Origin: Leptospira ryugenii
GTDB lineage: Bacteria; Spirochaetota; Leptospiria; Leptospirales; Leptospiraceae
Direction: 5' to 3'
Length of the DNA: 64,000 nucleotides
Assembly (NCBI RefSeq): GCF_003114855.1
Contig: NZ_BFBB01000002.1
Span: 434,001 to 498,000, forward strand
The position numbers and the translations under genes are program-made. Position 1 is the first letter of the stretch. Every line of letters begins with the position of its first letter. Positions 1 to 8,776 of the stretch are shown here, one piece after another. Below the pieces are notes generated by a model. That model worked only from the letters and a program-made list of their open reading frames with translations, searched no databases and had not been told where the DNA came from.

Positions 1-414
1 CAAGACGTTCATCTCATGACACCTAACCACCATGAAGCGGGAAAGGCGCTAGGAAGAAAATTATCAAATGAGTTAGAAGTAGAAGATGCTTTGAAAGAGA
101 TTGCCAATCGTTTGGGTTCAGATGCGATGATGATCACGCGTGGTGAGAAAGGCATGAGTATTTTTGACAGAAAGAAAAATTCCTTTTTTCACATACCAAC
201 GGTGGCCCGTGAAGTATTTGATGTTACTGGTGCAGGAGACACTGTGATCAGTATTTATACAGCATTTTTGGCAGCTGGCATGAGTGTCGAGGAATCAAGC
301 CTCATCGCAAATGCCTCGGCAGGTATAGTCGTAGGTAAAGTTGGTGCAGCAACAGTCAGCAAAGAAGAGATTCGGAGAAGTTTGTTTGAACTGAATGTAT
401 TGGAGTCACTATGA
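1..414 (+). CDS. rfaE1: PfkB-family heptose kinase, C-terminal part (5' truncated by window)
   Basis: The reading frame is open from base 1, so the gene begins upstream of the window and only about 137 C-terminal residues are visible. The segment carries the PfkB/ribokinase signature around DVTGAGDT (bases about 220-243), which holds the catalytic Asp and anion hole. It ends in ATGA overlap with rfaE2. In the ADP-heptose pathway this enzyme phosphorylates D-glycero-D-manno-heptose 7-phosphate at C1 in the cytoplasm. The substrate is inferred from the overlapping rfaE2 gene; the fold alone would fit any PfkB sugar kinase. Confidence 0.85.
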   Translation, partial: QDVHLMTPNHHEAGKALGRKLSNELEVEDALKEIANRLGSDAMMITRGEKGMSIFDRKKNSFFHIPTVAREVFDVTGAGDTVISIYTAFLAAGMSVEESSLIANASAGIVVGKVGAATVSKEEIRRSLFELNVLESL

Positions 415-899
415 CATTCTACGAGGCGTTGCAGAAAAAGTGGATTGAGAGGGAAAAGATTCCAGCTATTCGGTCGAGCTTGGTTGGCAAAAAGATTGTA
501 TTTACGAATGGATGTTTTGACATCCTTCACCCAGGCCATGTAGAGTATTTAGCACGTGCCAGAGATTTAGGTGATTTACTTTGGTTGGGACTCAATTCAG
601 ACCAATCCGTCCGTGCCCTCAAAGGAGAGAGCCGTCCGATCAATACCCTAGTAGACAGAGCCAAGGTTTTGGCTGGACTTTCCTCTATCGATTTGATTTC
701 GAGTTTCTCAGAACAAACTCCCTTAAGGCTCATTGAGGAGATCCGTCCCCAAATCCATTGTAAAGGCGGGGATTATAAAAAAGAAGAATTACCAGAATAC
801 CCGCTTTTGCTTTCTCTGGGCGCAGACATCATCATCCTACCGTTTTTGGAAGGAAAATCCACCACGAAGATCCTGGAAAAAGCGCGGATAGCTCCCTAA
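411..899 (+). CDS. rfaE2: D-glycero-beta-D-manno-heptose 1-phosphate adenylyltransferase
   Basis: This 162-residue protein has the nucleotidyltransferase signature FTNGCFDILHPGH (residues about 31-43), with the HxGH ATP-binding motif at residues 40-43. It matches the stand-alone second half of HldE and transfers AMP to heptose 1-phosphate to give ADP-heptose for the LPS inner core. The ATG overlaps the stop of the kinase gene (ATGA), so the two are translationally coupled and replace the fused HldE of enterobacteria. The next gene, pyrG, starts 67 bases downstream. Confidence 0.93.
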   Translation: MTFYEALQKKWIEREKIPAIRSSLVGKKIVFTNGCFDILHPGHVEYLARARDLGDLLWLGLNSDQSVRALKGESRPINTLVDRAKVLAGLSSIDLISSFSEQTPLRLIEEIRPQIHCKGGDYKKEELPEYPLLLSLGADIIILPFLEGKSTTKILEKARIAP

Positions 900-923
900 T
901 CTGTATTGATTTTGGGCTCGTTT

Positions 924-969
924 CCCCTAATTTGTAAAAAACAAAGATTTATCTAGGGGTTCTCCTTTG
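924..969 (+). promoter_or_regulatory. Leader hairpin that can sequester the pyrG ribosome-binding site
   Basis: CCCCTA (924-929) is complementary to TAGGGG (954-959), which contains the Shine-Dalgarno AGGGG of pyrG. Inside it TTTGT (931-935) pairs with ACAAA (941-945) around an AAAAA loop. The TTG start lies at 967. The two helices are separated by an asymmetric bulge (946-953). The pairing is directly visible; a regulatory role is inference. Confidence 0.4.
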
Positions 970-2589
970 TCCAAGACCAAATATATCTTCATCACAGGCG
1001 GTGTATCCTCCTCATTAGGGAAGGGAGTCACTGTTGCTGCCCTAGGCTGCTTACTCGAAGCGAGGGGTTATTCCGTTTCTCTGCAAAAAATGGATCCCTA
1101 TATAAATATTGACCCGGGCACTATGAGTCCTTACCAACACGGTGAAGTCTATGTAACGGAGGATGGAGCTGAAACAGATTTAGACCTCGGTTATTATGAG
1201 CGATTTACCAAAAGCCATCTCTCTAGAAAGAATTCTGTTTCTACGGGCCAAATCTATCATGCCGTAATCGAAAGAGAACGTAAAGGAGATTATTTGGGAC
1301 GAACCGTACAAGTTGTCCCGCATATCACAAATGAAATACGCAATCGGATTTATACCTTAGCAAGAGAGCACGAAACCGATTTTGTCATTGTTGAGATCGG
1401 AGGGACAGTTGGAGATATAGAATCTGTTCCTTTTTTAGAAGCCATTCGGCAGATGCGCTATGAGCATGGTTCCTCACAAGTATTGTTTGTTCATTTAACG
1501 CTTGTTCCTACGATCACGGCTGCAGGTGAAGCAAAAACAAAGCCTACACAACACTCTGTGAAAGAATTGCTTGCACTTGGTATCCAACCAGATATTCTGA
1601 TTTGCCGTATCAACAAGCCGATGACGAAAGAGATGAAGACAAAAATATCTCTTTTCTGTAACGTAAAAGACCAAAATGTAATTTCTGCCGTCGATATCAA
1701 TACAAGTATCTATGAAATTCCAATCATGTACAAAGAGGAAAAATTGGACGAAGTCGTTCTCAATGCATTGGGAATGGATACGAGAAAACTCAGTTTTTCA
1801 CATTGGGAAAATTTAGTTAAAAAAATATTGAATGCCAAAAAGCAAGTGAAAATCGCTGTCATTGGAAAGTATATTTCTCTCCAAGATGCTTATCGCTCCG
1901 TCTATGAGTCACTTGCTCACGGAGGAATCGCCAATGACACAGAAGTAGTCGTTCACAAAATCGATCCGGAAGATATTGATTCAAAAAATGTAAAAGACCA
2001 CCTGAAAGGAATGCACGGTATCCTCGTTCCTGGCGGATTTGGCGAAAGAGGGATTGAAGGAAAGATACAGGCTATTCAATATGCAAGAACTAAGAAGATT
2101 CCATTTTTCGGAATTTGTTTGGGAATGCAATGTGCTGTCATTGAGTTCGGACGAAATGTACTAGGATATAAGGACGCAAATTCCACTGAGTTTAATCCTA
2201 AATCAAATCATCCTGTAATATCAATGATTGAAGAACAAATGGAAATAGAACGTATGGGTGGTACCATGCGACTTGGAGCTTACCCTTGTATTCTCAAAAA
2301 AGGGAGTACGGCTTATTCCGAATATAAATCAGAAAAGATATCCGAGAGGCATAGACACCGGTTCGAATTCACCCTCCGGTATAAAGATGAATACGAGAAG
2401 AAAGGTATGAATTTAACTGGATTTTCACCTGATGAAAGTTTGGTGGAAATTGTCGAGATACCATCTCATCCTTGGTTTGTTGGAGTTCAATTCCATCCTG
2501 AGTTCAATTCCAAACCTACAGAACCCCATCCGTTATTTGCAGGGTTTATCCGCCAAGCGAGCAAATTGGCTAAAAAGTCGGAGGACTAA
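967..2589 (+). CDS. pyrG: CTP synthase
   Basis: This 540-residue protein matches the usual CTP synthase length. The N-terminal synthetase domain opens with the P-loop region GGVSSSLGKGV and the C-terminal class I glutamine amidotransferase domain has the nucleophile motif GICLGMQ (Cys near residue 384). It aminates UTP to CTP with glutamine and ATP. The start is TTG at 967 with Shine-Dalgarno AGGGG at 955-959, and no in-frame ATG gives the conserved N-terminus. CTP is needed for CMP-Kdo, which fits the kdsA gene two bases downstream. The leader can fold over the ribosome-binding site. Confidence 0.97.
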   Translation: MSKTKYIFITGGVSSSLGKGVTVAALGCLLEARGYSVSLQKMDPYINIDPGTMSPYQHGEVYVTEDGAETDLDLGYYERFTKSHLSRKNSVSTGQIYHAVIERERKGDYLGRTVQVVPHITNEIRNRIYTLAREHETDFVIVEIGGTVGDIESVPFLEAIRQMRYEHGSSQVLFVHLTLVPTITAAGEAKTKPTQHSVKELLALGIQPDILICRINKPMTKEMKTKISLFCNVKDQNVISAVDINTSIYEIPIMYKEEKLDEVVLNALGMDTRKLSFSHWENLVKKILNAKKQVKIAVIGKYISLQDAYRSVYESLAHGGIANDTEVVVHKIDPEDIDSKNVKDHLKGMHGILVPGGFGERGIEGKIQAIQYARTKKIPFFGICLGMQCAVIEFGRNVLGYKDANSTEFNPKSNHPVISMIEEQMEIERMGGTMRLGAYPCILKKGSTAYSEYKSEKISERHRHRFEFTLRYKDEYEKKGMNLTGFSPDESLVEIVEIPSHPWFVGVQFHPEFNSKPTEPHPLFAGFIRQASKLAKKSED

Positions 2590-2591
2590 GA

Positions 2592-3437
2592 ATGAAAGAT
2601 TTAGTATCGGAAAGAGAGTTTTTTGGAAGAAAGATAGGTGGTCGCTCCCCATTATTTTTGATTTCGGGTCCCTGTGTAATGGAAAACCAAGACCTGTTAG
2701 ATAGAGTTTGTGGTGAAATGAAGGAAATTTGTGAAGAGTTAAATATTGTTTATATATTTAAATCTTCCTTTGATAAAGCAAATCGATCTTCTATCGGATC
2801 TTATCGGGGTCCAGGCATTGAAGAAGGTAGAAGGCTTTTGGACTTTATTAAAAACAAATACAATCTTCCTGTATTGACTGATATCCATGAAACCATTCAG
2901 GTAGATCCATTAAAAGATACAGTAGACATTTACCAAATTCCAGCCTTTTTGTGTCGTCAAACAGATCTTATAGCAAAAGCAGCAAGCACAGGTAAATGGG
3001 TAAATGTGAAAAAAGGTCAATTTATGGCACCAGAAGATACGCGCCATATAAAGACTAAAATTCAAGAATCAGGCTCAGAGAAATATCTAGTAACAGAACG
3101 AGGAGCAAGTTTTGGATATGGAAATTTAGTCTTTGACCTAAGGGCAATTCCAATGATCCATAAGTATGATATACCGCTCATTTTTGATGGCACACATTCT
3201 GCCCAGTTGCCTGGAGCCGCAGGAAATATCACAGGGGGTTTGCGTGAATTTATCCCTCATATGATGCGCGGGGCAGTATCGGTAGGGGTGGAAGGATTGT
3301 TTATGGAAGTGCACCCAGACCCGGAAAAGGCCTTGAGTGATGCTACGACACAGTATCCATTGGGTCAGGTAAAAAAGTTACTGAAACAACTTCTAGAATT
3401 GGATCGATTTGTAAAGAATGAGGTATTGGAGTCTTAG
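2592..3437 (+). CDS. kdsA: 3-deoxy-8-phosphooctulonate (Kdo-8-P) synthase
   Basis: This 281-residue protein is full length for KdsA. Visible landmarks are the phosphate/PEP-binding start SGPCVMEN, the KSSFDKANRSS segment and DGTHSAQLPG near the C-terminus. It condenses phosphoenolpyruvate with arabinose 5-phosphate in the cytoplasm to make Kdo-8-phosphate for lipid A-Kdo. Only two bases separate it from pyrG and two from lptC, so it sits inside an operon for Kdo/LPS supply and export. Confidence 0.97.
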   Translation: MKDLVSEREFFGRKIGGRSPLFLISGPCVMENQDLLDRVCGEMKEICEELNIVYIFKSSFDKANRSSIGSYRGPGIEEGRRLLDFIKNKYNLPVLTDIHETIQVDPLKDTVDIYQIPAFLCRQTDLIAKAASTGKWVNVKKGQFMAPEDTRHIKTKIQESGSEKYLVTERGASFGYGNLVFDLRAIPMIHKYDIPLIFDGTHSAQLPGAAGNITGGLREFIPHMMRGAVSVGVEGLFMEVHPDPEKALSDATTQYPLGQVKKLLKQLLELDRFVKNEVLES

Positions 3438-3439
3438 AA

Positions 3440-3979
3440 ATGTGGAAACACTTTCTATTGCTACTTTTTTTCGTTTTCATTTCTTGTAATGAAAAGAAGT
3501 ACCTTCGCATAGAAGAAGAAAAGGAATCAGGTTCTATGGTTTCCATGCGTGATTTTTCTCGCGTGTCCTATTCAAAAGAAGGAGATTTGGAATGGAAGTT
3601 GATGGGTGAAGAATCCTACATTTACCCAACGGAGAACAAAACCATAGTATATGGCTTTGAGTTCTATCAATATGAGAATGGAAAGTATAAGTCCTACCTT
3701 ACTGGAAACCGAGGAGAAATCGACCATAGCTCAAAATCGGTGACTTTAGAAGGGGATGTAAAATTAAGAACAGAAGAGGGCAGAACACTCCAATCGGAAC
3801 TTTTGAATTACAATCTAGATGAAAAGACTCTGTCCACCGATTCTGAAGTAGTCATCTATTCGGATGGAACCACAATCCGAGGGAAAGGACTCAGGGCTGA
3901 CAAAGGCTTAAACAAATACACCATTATTAAACCAAGCGCAATTACGGTTGGCGGAACCAATCCTTTAAAAGAAAAATGA
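3440..3979 (+). CDS. lptC: LptC-family LPS export lipoprotein
   Basis: The 179-residue protein starts with a hydrophobic signal ending in FVFISC (Cys16), a spirochaete-type lipobox. The rest has the beta-rich LptC/OstA pattern: a YSKEGDLEWKL strand, then GNRGEIDHSSKSVTLEGDV and later GLRADKG. LptC passes LPS from the LptBFG transporter to LptA in the periplasm. Classical LptC has an N-terminal transmembrane anchor; here the anchor appears to be a lipid. Its stop overlaps the start of the lptA gene by four bases and lptB follows. The family call rests on fold pattern and context. Confidence 0.8.
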   Translation: MWKHFLLLLFFVFISCNEKKYLRIEEEKESGSMVSMRDFSRVSYSKEGDLEWKLMGEESYIYPTENKTIVYGFEFYQYENGKYKSYLTGNRGEIDHSSKSVTLEGDVKLRTEEGRTLQSELLNYNLDEKTLSTDSEVVIYSDGTTIRGKGLRADKGLNKYTIIKPSAITVGGTNPLKEK

Positions 3980-5379
3980 AAGAATGTTTGCTTATCATTT
4001 TTTTTGCATTGAGTATAAAACCTATCATTGCTGAGGTAAGTTTGGAACCACCCATTTTATTTGGCTCCGAGGATTTGTTTTACCAAGAGAAGTGGGTTGA
4101 CCCAAATATTCCAGAAAAAGGCAAGAAAAAAAGCCAAATTCCTGTTATGTGGGGAGGTAACTCATTAACCCAAGAAGAAAAGCTTATCAACGGGTTCCAA
4201 ATGAAAACGTTCATTTTGGGAGGCGGAGCCTATATTACACATAAAAATATACAACTAATAGCTAGAGAGATCGAAATTATTGGTGAAGATGCTTTATTAG
4301 GTAATTTGAAAGGGCAAGTGCAAGTAGAAGACCGCGAAAATGGTGCGACTTTAATTGCGAGTAAAGGCCATTACGATAAAATAGCTGGTACTGTTACTCT
4401 AGAAAATTCGCCAACACTCATCCATAAAAAAGACAATAAAATAGTTAAGATTCAATGTGAAAGCATAGTTCGATACCTAGACGATGCCAAGACAGTCTTG
4501 AGTGGTAAGGTAGTTGTTACATCCAGCGACTTTCGAGTATTTGGTGAAGATGCAGTTTTTTATGAGAAAGAAGATAGAATTGATTTGTCAAATGAGCCTT
4601 TTTTGTTTTCGGAAAATCGTTTTATCCAAGGCAAAACTCTATCATATTTCGTAAAGGAAGGAAGTATTGTTTTAGAAGGTGATGCATCTATTTACCAGGT
4701 GAGTTACGAAAATAATCAGAAAAGAATTGCTGATGAAAAGAAAAAGGAAAAACAGAGCCAAAGCAATAAGACTGAGAAAAAGGATGAGGAAAAGCTTCGC
4801 ATTGTAACAATTTTTAGCGGGAATCAATTGCGGCATAAAAATCGCTCCGGAAGTGAGGATGCCTATACCTCAATGAATGGTAATGCATTTATGTTCAGGT
4901 CTGACTCAGAGTTCAAAGCAGACGAAATACAAAGCAAAAATAATAACCAATTGATCCTTTCCAAAGGCCAGGTCTCCTTCTTAGATAAAAAAAACGCTTA
5001 CCAAATGGAAGGAGGATACCTAGAGTATGACAAGACAAAAGGGTATAGTTATTTGTCGGAAAAACCCAAAATTTTATTTTTAGATGAAAAGACTCTAACC
5101 GAAAAGGGAAACTTAACTGCGGTTTTCATAGAACGATTTGAAGAAAAAAAGGAAGCGGTAGCGCGGGGCGATGTACAAATCCAAACACAAAGTTCGCAGG
5201 CTACAGGTGAGTATGCTACTTATTATGAAAAAGAAAATCGTTTAGAGCTAGAAGGTAACCCAAATCTAATTAAAGACAAGACAAAAGTTTCCGCAGGCAG
5301 AATCATAATCTATCCGAATGAGGATCGTGCAATTTTAACCGATGGTTTAAAAGTGATAGGAAATGACCCGAAAAATTAA
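3976..5379 (+). CDS. lptA: Long LptA/OstA-family periplasmic LPS transport protein
   Basis: The 467-residue protein starts with a signal peptide ([14 protein letters not shown]...IIA) and contains repeated OstA-type motifs, for example [35 protein letters not shown] and [13 protein letters not shown] Lys/Glu/Gln-rich low-complexity stretch interrupts it at about residues 254-274. Enterobacterial LptA is about 185 residues, so this is more than twice that length. LptA forms the beta-jellyroll bridge that carries LPS across the periplasm to LptD. It overlaps lptC by four bases and lptB by 17 bases, so coupled expression is likely. Confidence 0.78.
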   Translation: MKECLLIIFFALSIKPIIAEVSLEPPILFGSEDLFYQEKWVDPNIPEKGKKKSQIPVMWGGNSLTQEEKLINGFQMKTFILGGGAYITHKNIQLIAREIEIIGEDALLGNLKGQVQVEDRENGATLIASKGHYDKIAGTVTLENSPTLIHKKDNKIVKIQCESIVRYLDDAKTVLSGKVVVTSSDFRVFGEDAVFYEKEDRIDLSNEPFLFSENRFIQGKTLSYFVKEGSIVLEGDASIYQVSYENNQKRIADEKKKEKQSQSNKTEKKDEEKLRIVTIFSGNQLRHKNRSGSEDAYTSMNGNAFMFRSDSEFKADEIQSKNNNQLILSKGQVSFLDKKNAYQMEGGYLEYDKTKGYSYLSEKPKILFLDEKTLTEKGNLTAVFIERFEEKKEAVARGDVQIQTQSSQATGEYATYYEKENRLELEGNPNLIKDKTKVSAGRIIIYPNEDRAILTDGLKVIGNDPKN

Positions 5380-6133
5380 GAAAGAATCCCCGCTTGTTGA
5401 GACCCAAGCTGTAAAAACGTTTAAGATGGAGAATCTTGTTAAGATCTACAACAAACGAAAGGTTGTAGATGGGGTGAGTTTTTACATCCGCAAGGGTGAA
5501 ATTGTCGGTCTTTTAGGTCCAAATGGAGCGGGCAAAACTACTTCGTTTTACATGAGCGTAGGCTTTGTTACTCCAGACGAGGGAACTGTTTTCATCGATG
5601 ATAATGATCTAACAAAAGCACCAATGCATATCAGAGCGAGGATGGGTGTTGGTTATTTGGCCCAAGAAGCATCTATCTTTCGAAAGTTAACAGTAGCAGA
5701 AAATTTAGAGGCAATATTAGAAACTATGAATCTTCCCAGAGAAGAGATAGTCCGAAGAAGGGATGCTCTTCTAATGGAATTGCAAATTATGCGAGTGGCA
5801 AACCAAAAAGGCTACACTCTTTCTGGTGGCGAAAGGCGTCGATGTGAGATCGCAAGAGCACTCGTTACAAATCCCGACTTTATTTTGTTAGATGAGCCTT
5901 TTGCAGGAGTTGACCCGATTGCAGTGAAGGACATACAAAACGTAATACAATCTTTAAAAGAACGAGGATTGGGAATCCTGATTACCGACCATAATGTGCG
6001 CGAAACTCTAAAAATTACAGATCGGGCTTATATTATGTATAGTGGCAAAATCCTTATTTCTGGGACAGCCAATGATCTGATCAATGATCCTGAAACAAGA
6101 CGAATCTACTTGGGAGAGGATTTTACTCTTTAA
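5363..6133 (+). CDS. lptB: LPS export ABC transporter ATP-binding protein
   Basis: This 256-residue ATPase has all nucleotide-binding motifs: Walker [12 protein letters not shown] (about residues 50-60), signature [15 protein letters not shown], Walker [13 protein letters not shown] and the H-loop [10 protein letters not shown]. The sequence [11 protein letters not shown] is typical of LptB. It powers extraction of LPS from the inner membrane together with LptF/LptG, which are not in this window. A lptB-rpoN adjacency is also seen in many proteobacteria and supports the assignment. The start at 5363 lies inside the lptA end; the N-terminal extension of about 18 residues before [12 protein letters not shown] makes the exact start a little uncertain. 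Confidence 0.95.
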   Translation: MTRKIKKESPLVETQAVKTFKMENLVKIYNKRKVVDGVSFYIRKGEIVGLLGPNGAGKTTSFYMSVGFVTPDEGTVFIDDNDLTKAPMHIRARMGVGYLAQEASIFRKLTVAENLEAILETMNLPREEIVRRRDALLMELQIMRVANQKGYTLSGGERRRCEIARALVTNPDFILLDEPFAGVDPIAVKDIQNVIQSLKERGLGILITDHNVRETLKITDRAYIMYSGKILISGTANDLINDPETRRIYLGEDFTL

Positions 6134-6134
6134 A

Positions 6135-7556
6135 ATGAAGCTCGGCAATACGATAACTCAGAGGCAAACCCAAAAGTTGATCATGACGCAAGATTTGCGT
6201 CAATCAATTGAGCTGTTATCCCTTTCTACTCTTGAGTTGTCCGATAAAATTCAAAATGAACTCCTTGAGAATCCTATGTTAGAAGAACTTGGAGTCGATG
6301 AAAAACAAAAAATGCCCGAATTGTTTTCCATCGAAGAAGTAAAACGAATAGAGAAGTTAAACCACGAAAAAAGCACTGATATTAACTGGCAAGAGTCTTA
6401 CTCTATAGATGGACCTGGTCGTCTCAACCAAGAAGCAAGCGACAGAAACCAAAAATACATAGAGTCTACAACGAAAGGTATATCTTTGGAAGATCACCTA
6501 CTATCTCAATTGAGATTGATGGATCTAAGCAAGCAGGAGTTTCAAATTGCCGAAGTTCTTGTTTCCATGATCGACGAACAAGGTTTTATAAAAGAAGATT
6601 TAGCCATTTTAGCAAAGGAAATGAATCTTCCTTTTTCAAAAATAAAAAAAGTAATCCAGTTGATCCACGAGTTGGATCCAATCGGTATTGGCGCAAAAGA
6701 TGTGCAAGAAACACTTTTGGTACAGGCAAAAATCCTATACCCAAACAATGATGTTCTCTATCAATTGATATCAGATTCACTGGGAGACCTTGAGAAGTTT
6801 GATTATAAAAAAATAGCAAAGAGTTTGAGAGTCACTGAAGACGATGTTATTTCGCTTGCACGTTTGATGAAAAAATTGGAGCCATATCCAGCTACTCTTT
6901 ACCAAGGCAAAAAAGTTGACTATGTCGTACCTGATGTTGTTGTGAAGCAGATTGGATCAGAATTTAATATATTTATAAATGATGAATGGCTACCAAAGTT
7001 ATCGATACAGGATGAATATAAAGAGCTTCTAAACACAAAATTGCCTCCAACTGAGAAAGAATACTTTCAGACAAAGTACAGCTCGGCACAGTGGCTCATT
7101 AGATCTATCCAACAAAGAAGGCATACATTACAAAGAGTTGTTAGTTCAATCATTGATTTCCAAATCGATTTCTTTCGCGGTGGAATTGGATTTATAAAGC
7201 CCTTAACATTGAAAGAGATCGCTGAAAAATTAAACTTACATGAATCAACGATTTCAAGAATCACAACCAATAAATACATACAAACCAATTGGGGAATTTT
7301 TGAATTAAAATGGTTTTTTTCTTCAGGTGTGAAATCCTTGGAAGGCGGTAAGGAAAGTTCCAAAAAGATACATGAAATCATTCGCAACTTAGTAAAAGAT
7401 GAAGATGAGAAAAATCCACTCTCTGACCAAGATATCGTTGACCTCATGGAGAAAAAAGGTATTGAAATCGCAAGGAGGACTGTAGCAAAATATAGAAAGG
7501 TGCTGAAAATCCTTCCTTCTAATCAAAGAAAAAAGATCGGCACTCACAAGGGTTAA
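6135..7556 (+). CDS. rpoN: RNA polymerase sigma-54 factor
   Basis: The ATG at 6135, one base after the lptB stop, gives a 473-residue protein beginning MKLGNTITQRQTQKL, the normal sigma-54 region I start; an upstream in-frame ATG at 6084 lies inside lptB and is unlikely. Region I is Gln/Leu-rich (LRQSIELLSLSTLEL). The central part binds core RNA polymerase, a helix-turn-helix follows (LHESTISRITTNKYIQ) and the RpoN box ARRTVAKYR lies near residues 446-454. It directs transcription from -24/-12 promoters when activated by AAA+ enhancer proteins such as the NtrX-like regulator encoded 3 kb downstream. Confidence 0.97.
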   Translation: MKLGNTITQRQTQKLIMTQDLRQSIELLSLSTLELSDKIQNELLENPMLEELGVDEKQKMPELFSIEEVKRIEKLNHEKSTDINWQESYSIDGPGRLNQEASDRNQKYIESTTKGISLEDHLLSQLRLMDLSKQEFQIAEVLVSMIDEQGFIKEDLAILAKEMNLPFSKIKKVIQLIHELDPIGIGAKDVQETLLVQAKILYPNNDVLYQLISDSLGDLEKFDYKKIAKSLRVTEDDVISLARLMKKLEPYPATLYQGKKVDYVVPDVVVKQIGSEFNIFINDEWLPKLSIQDEYKELLNTKLPPTEKEYFQTKYSSAQWLIRSIQQRRHTLQRVVSSIIDFQIDFFRGGIGFIKPLTLKEIAEKLNLHESTISRITTNKYIQTNWGIFELKWFFSSGVKSLEGGKESSKKIHEIIRNLVKDEDEKNPLSDQDIVDLMEKKGIEIARRTVAKYRKVLKILPSNQRKKIGTHKG

Positions 7557-7560
7557 ACCA

Positions 7561-8523
7561 ATGCCTGTACCTGGGATTACTGTTGAAGCCATTCTTCGAG
7601 ACCATGAAGATTTAAAGTTAACTCTCCTTACGGGTGAGTCTGGTTTAGCCAATCGTATTACAAATTCTGAAATCAATAGACCTGGACTTTCTTTGACAGG
7701 TTTCTTTGACTTCTTTGCCAATGACCGCATTCAAATCTTTGGTAAAGGGGAGTGGGCTTATCTTAATTCTTTACCTTTAGATCAACTTAATGAGATCACG
7801 GAAAAGTTCTTCCAGTTCCATTTGAATTGCATCATCTATACACACGGAAATGAACCCCAGAAACAATTTGTTTCGATGGCAAACCAAAAAGGTATCCCCC
7901 TATTTGTTACACCTATTTCCACGCATCGTTTCATCACATTGATTTCACAAATCTTAGACCGAGCACTGGCACCGAGAACCATGCGTCATGGAGTACTCAT
8001 AGAAGTATTTGGCATTGGTACGCTCCTAACAGGTAAATCAGGAGTGGGCAAGAGTGAGACGGCTCTTGAATTGATCGAACGTGGACACAGGCTTGTAGCT
8101 GATGATATGGTGGAAATCCGTCGTTTGAGTGAGAGTTATCTCATAGGTTCTTGTTCTGATTTACTTAGACACCATATGGAGATAAGGGGTTTAGGCATTT
8201 TAAACATCAAAGATTTGTTTGGTGTTGGCAGTGTTCGGGACCATAAATTGATTGAACTTATCATTAGCCTGAGAGAATGGGAAGAAGACGGCGACTATGA
8301 ACGCACGGGCATTGAGCAAAGGACGGAGGAAATTTTGAATGTTCCCATTCCTCTCATTGAAATCCCTGTAAAACCAGGAAGAAACATTCCCATCATCGTG
8401 GAAACAGCAGCCATGAACCAGAGACTTCGGAAAATGGGGAAGAATAGTGCCAAAGAATTTTCTAATAAACTAACGAATTACATTCAGCAGAGTAAAATTG
8501 AAACAAATCCAGCTAAAGATTAA
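7561..8523 (+). CDS. hprK: HPr kinase/phosphorylase
   Basis: This 320-residue protein has the HprK Walker A GKSGVGKSE (near residues 158-166), the following GHRLVADD segment and the family signature EIRGLGILNIKDLFGVG. It phosphorylates, and dephosphorylates, the regulatory serine of HPr. The next gene encodes HPr and overlaps by 26 bases, so enzyme and substrate are coupled. The N-terminal DRTGG-like domain is present, so this is the long bifunctional form and not the short alphaproteobacterial one. It starts five bases after rpoN. Confidence 0.96.
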   Translation: MPVPGITVEAILRDHEDLKLTLLTGESGLANRITNSEINRPGLSLTGFFDFFANDRIQIFGKGEWAYLNSLPLDQLNEITEKFFQFHLNCIIYTHGNEPQKQFVSMANQKGIPLFVTPISTHRFITLISQILDRALAPRTMRHGVLIEVFGIGTLLTGKSGVGKSETALELIERGHRLVADDMVEIRRLSESYLIGSCSDLLRHHMEIRGLGILNIKDLFGVGSVRDHKLIELIISLREWEEDGDYERTGIEQRTEEILNVPIPLIEIPVKPGRNIPIIVETAAMNQRLRKMGKNSAKEFSNKLTNYIQQSKIETNPAKD

Positions 8524-8776
8524 AGACGAAAGTTCTGGTTTGCATGCAAGACCAGCTTCTTTATTTGTAAAGGTAGCTTCTTCTTTTCCTTGTGATATAT
8601 TTGTGATCAAAGATGAGATTGAGGTCAATGGTAAATCCATAATGGGTTTAATGATGTTGGCGCTCGGAGCTGGAGTTACCTTTGCGGTAAAAGCGGACGG
8701 TGCCAAAGAAGAAGAGGCATTGGCAGCATTGGAAAAATTGGTTGAAAGTAACTTTGAACTAGATGTTCCGAAATAA
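8498..8776 (+). CDS. ptsH: HPr phosphocarrier protein
   Basis: This 92-residue protein has the phosphorylatable histidine in GLHARPAS (His16) and the regulatory serine in VNGKSIMGLMML, which is the HprK target. The start is a TTG at 8498 inside hprK and gives MKQIQLKIKDESSG, the expected HPr beginning. In phosphotransferase systems HPr takes phosphate from enzyme I. Enzyme I and sugar-specific EII genes are not in the window, so a regulatory role via Ser phosphorylation is as likely as sugar transport. The 3' end overlaps the histidine kinase gene by 14 bases. Confidence 0.95.
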   Translation: MKQIQLKIKDESSGLHARPASLFVKVASSFPCDIFVIKDEIEVNGKSIMGLMMLALGAGVTFAVKADGAKEEEALAALEKLVESNFELDVPK

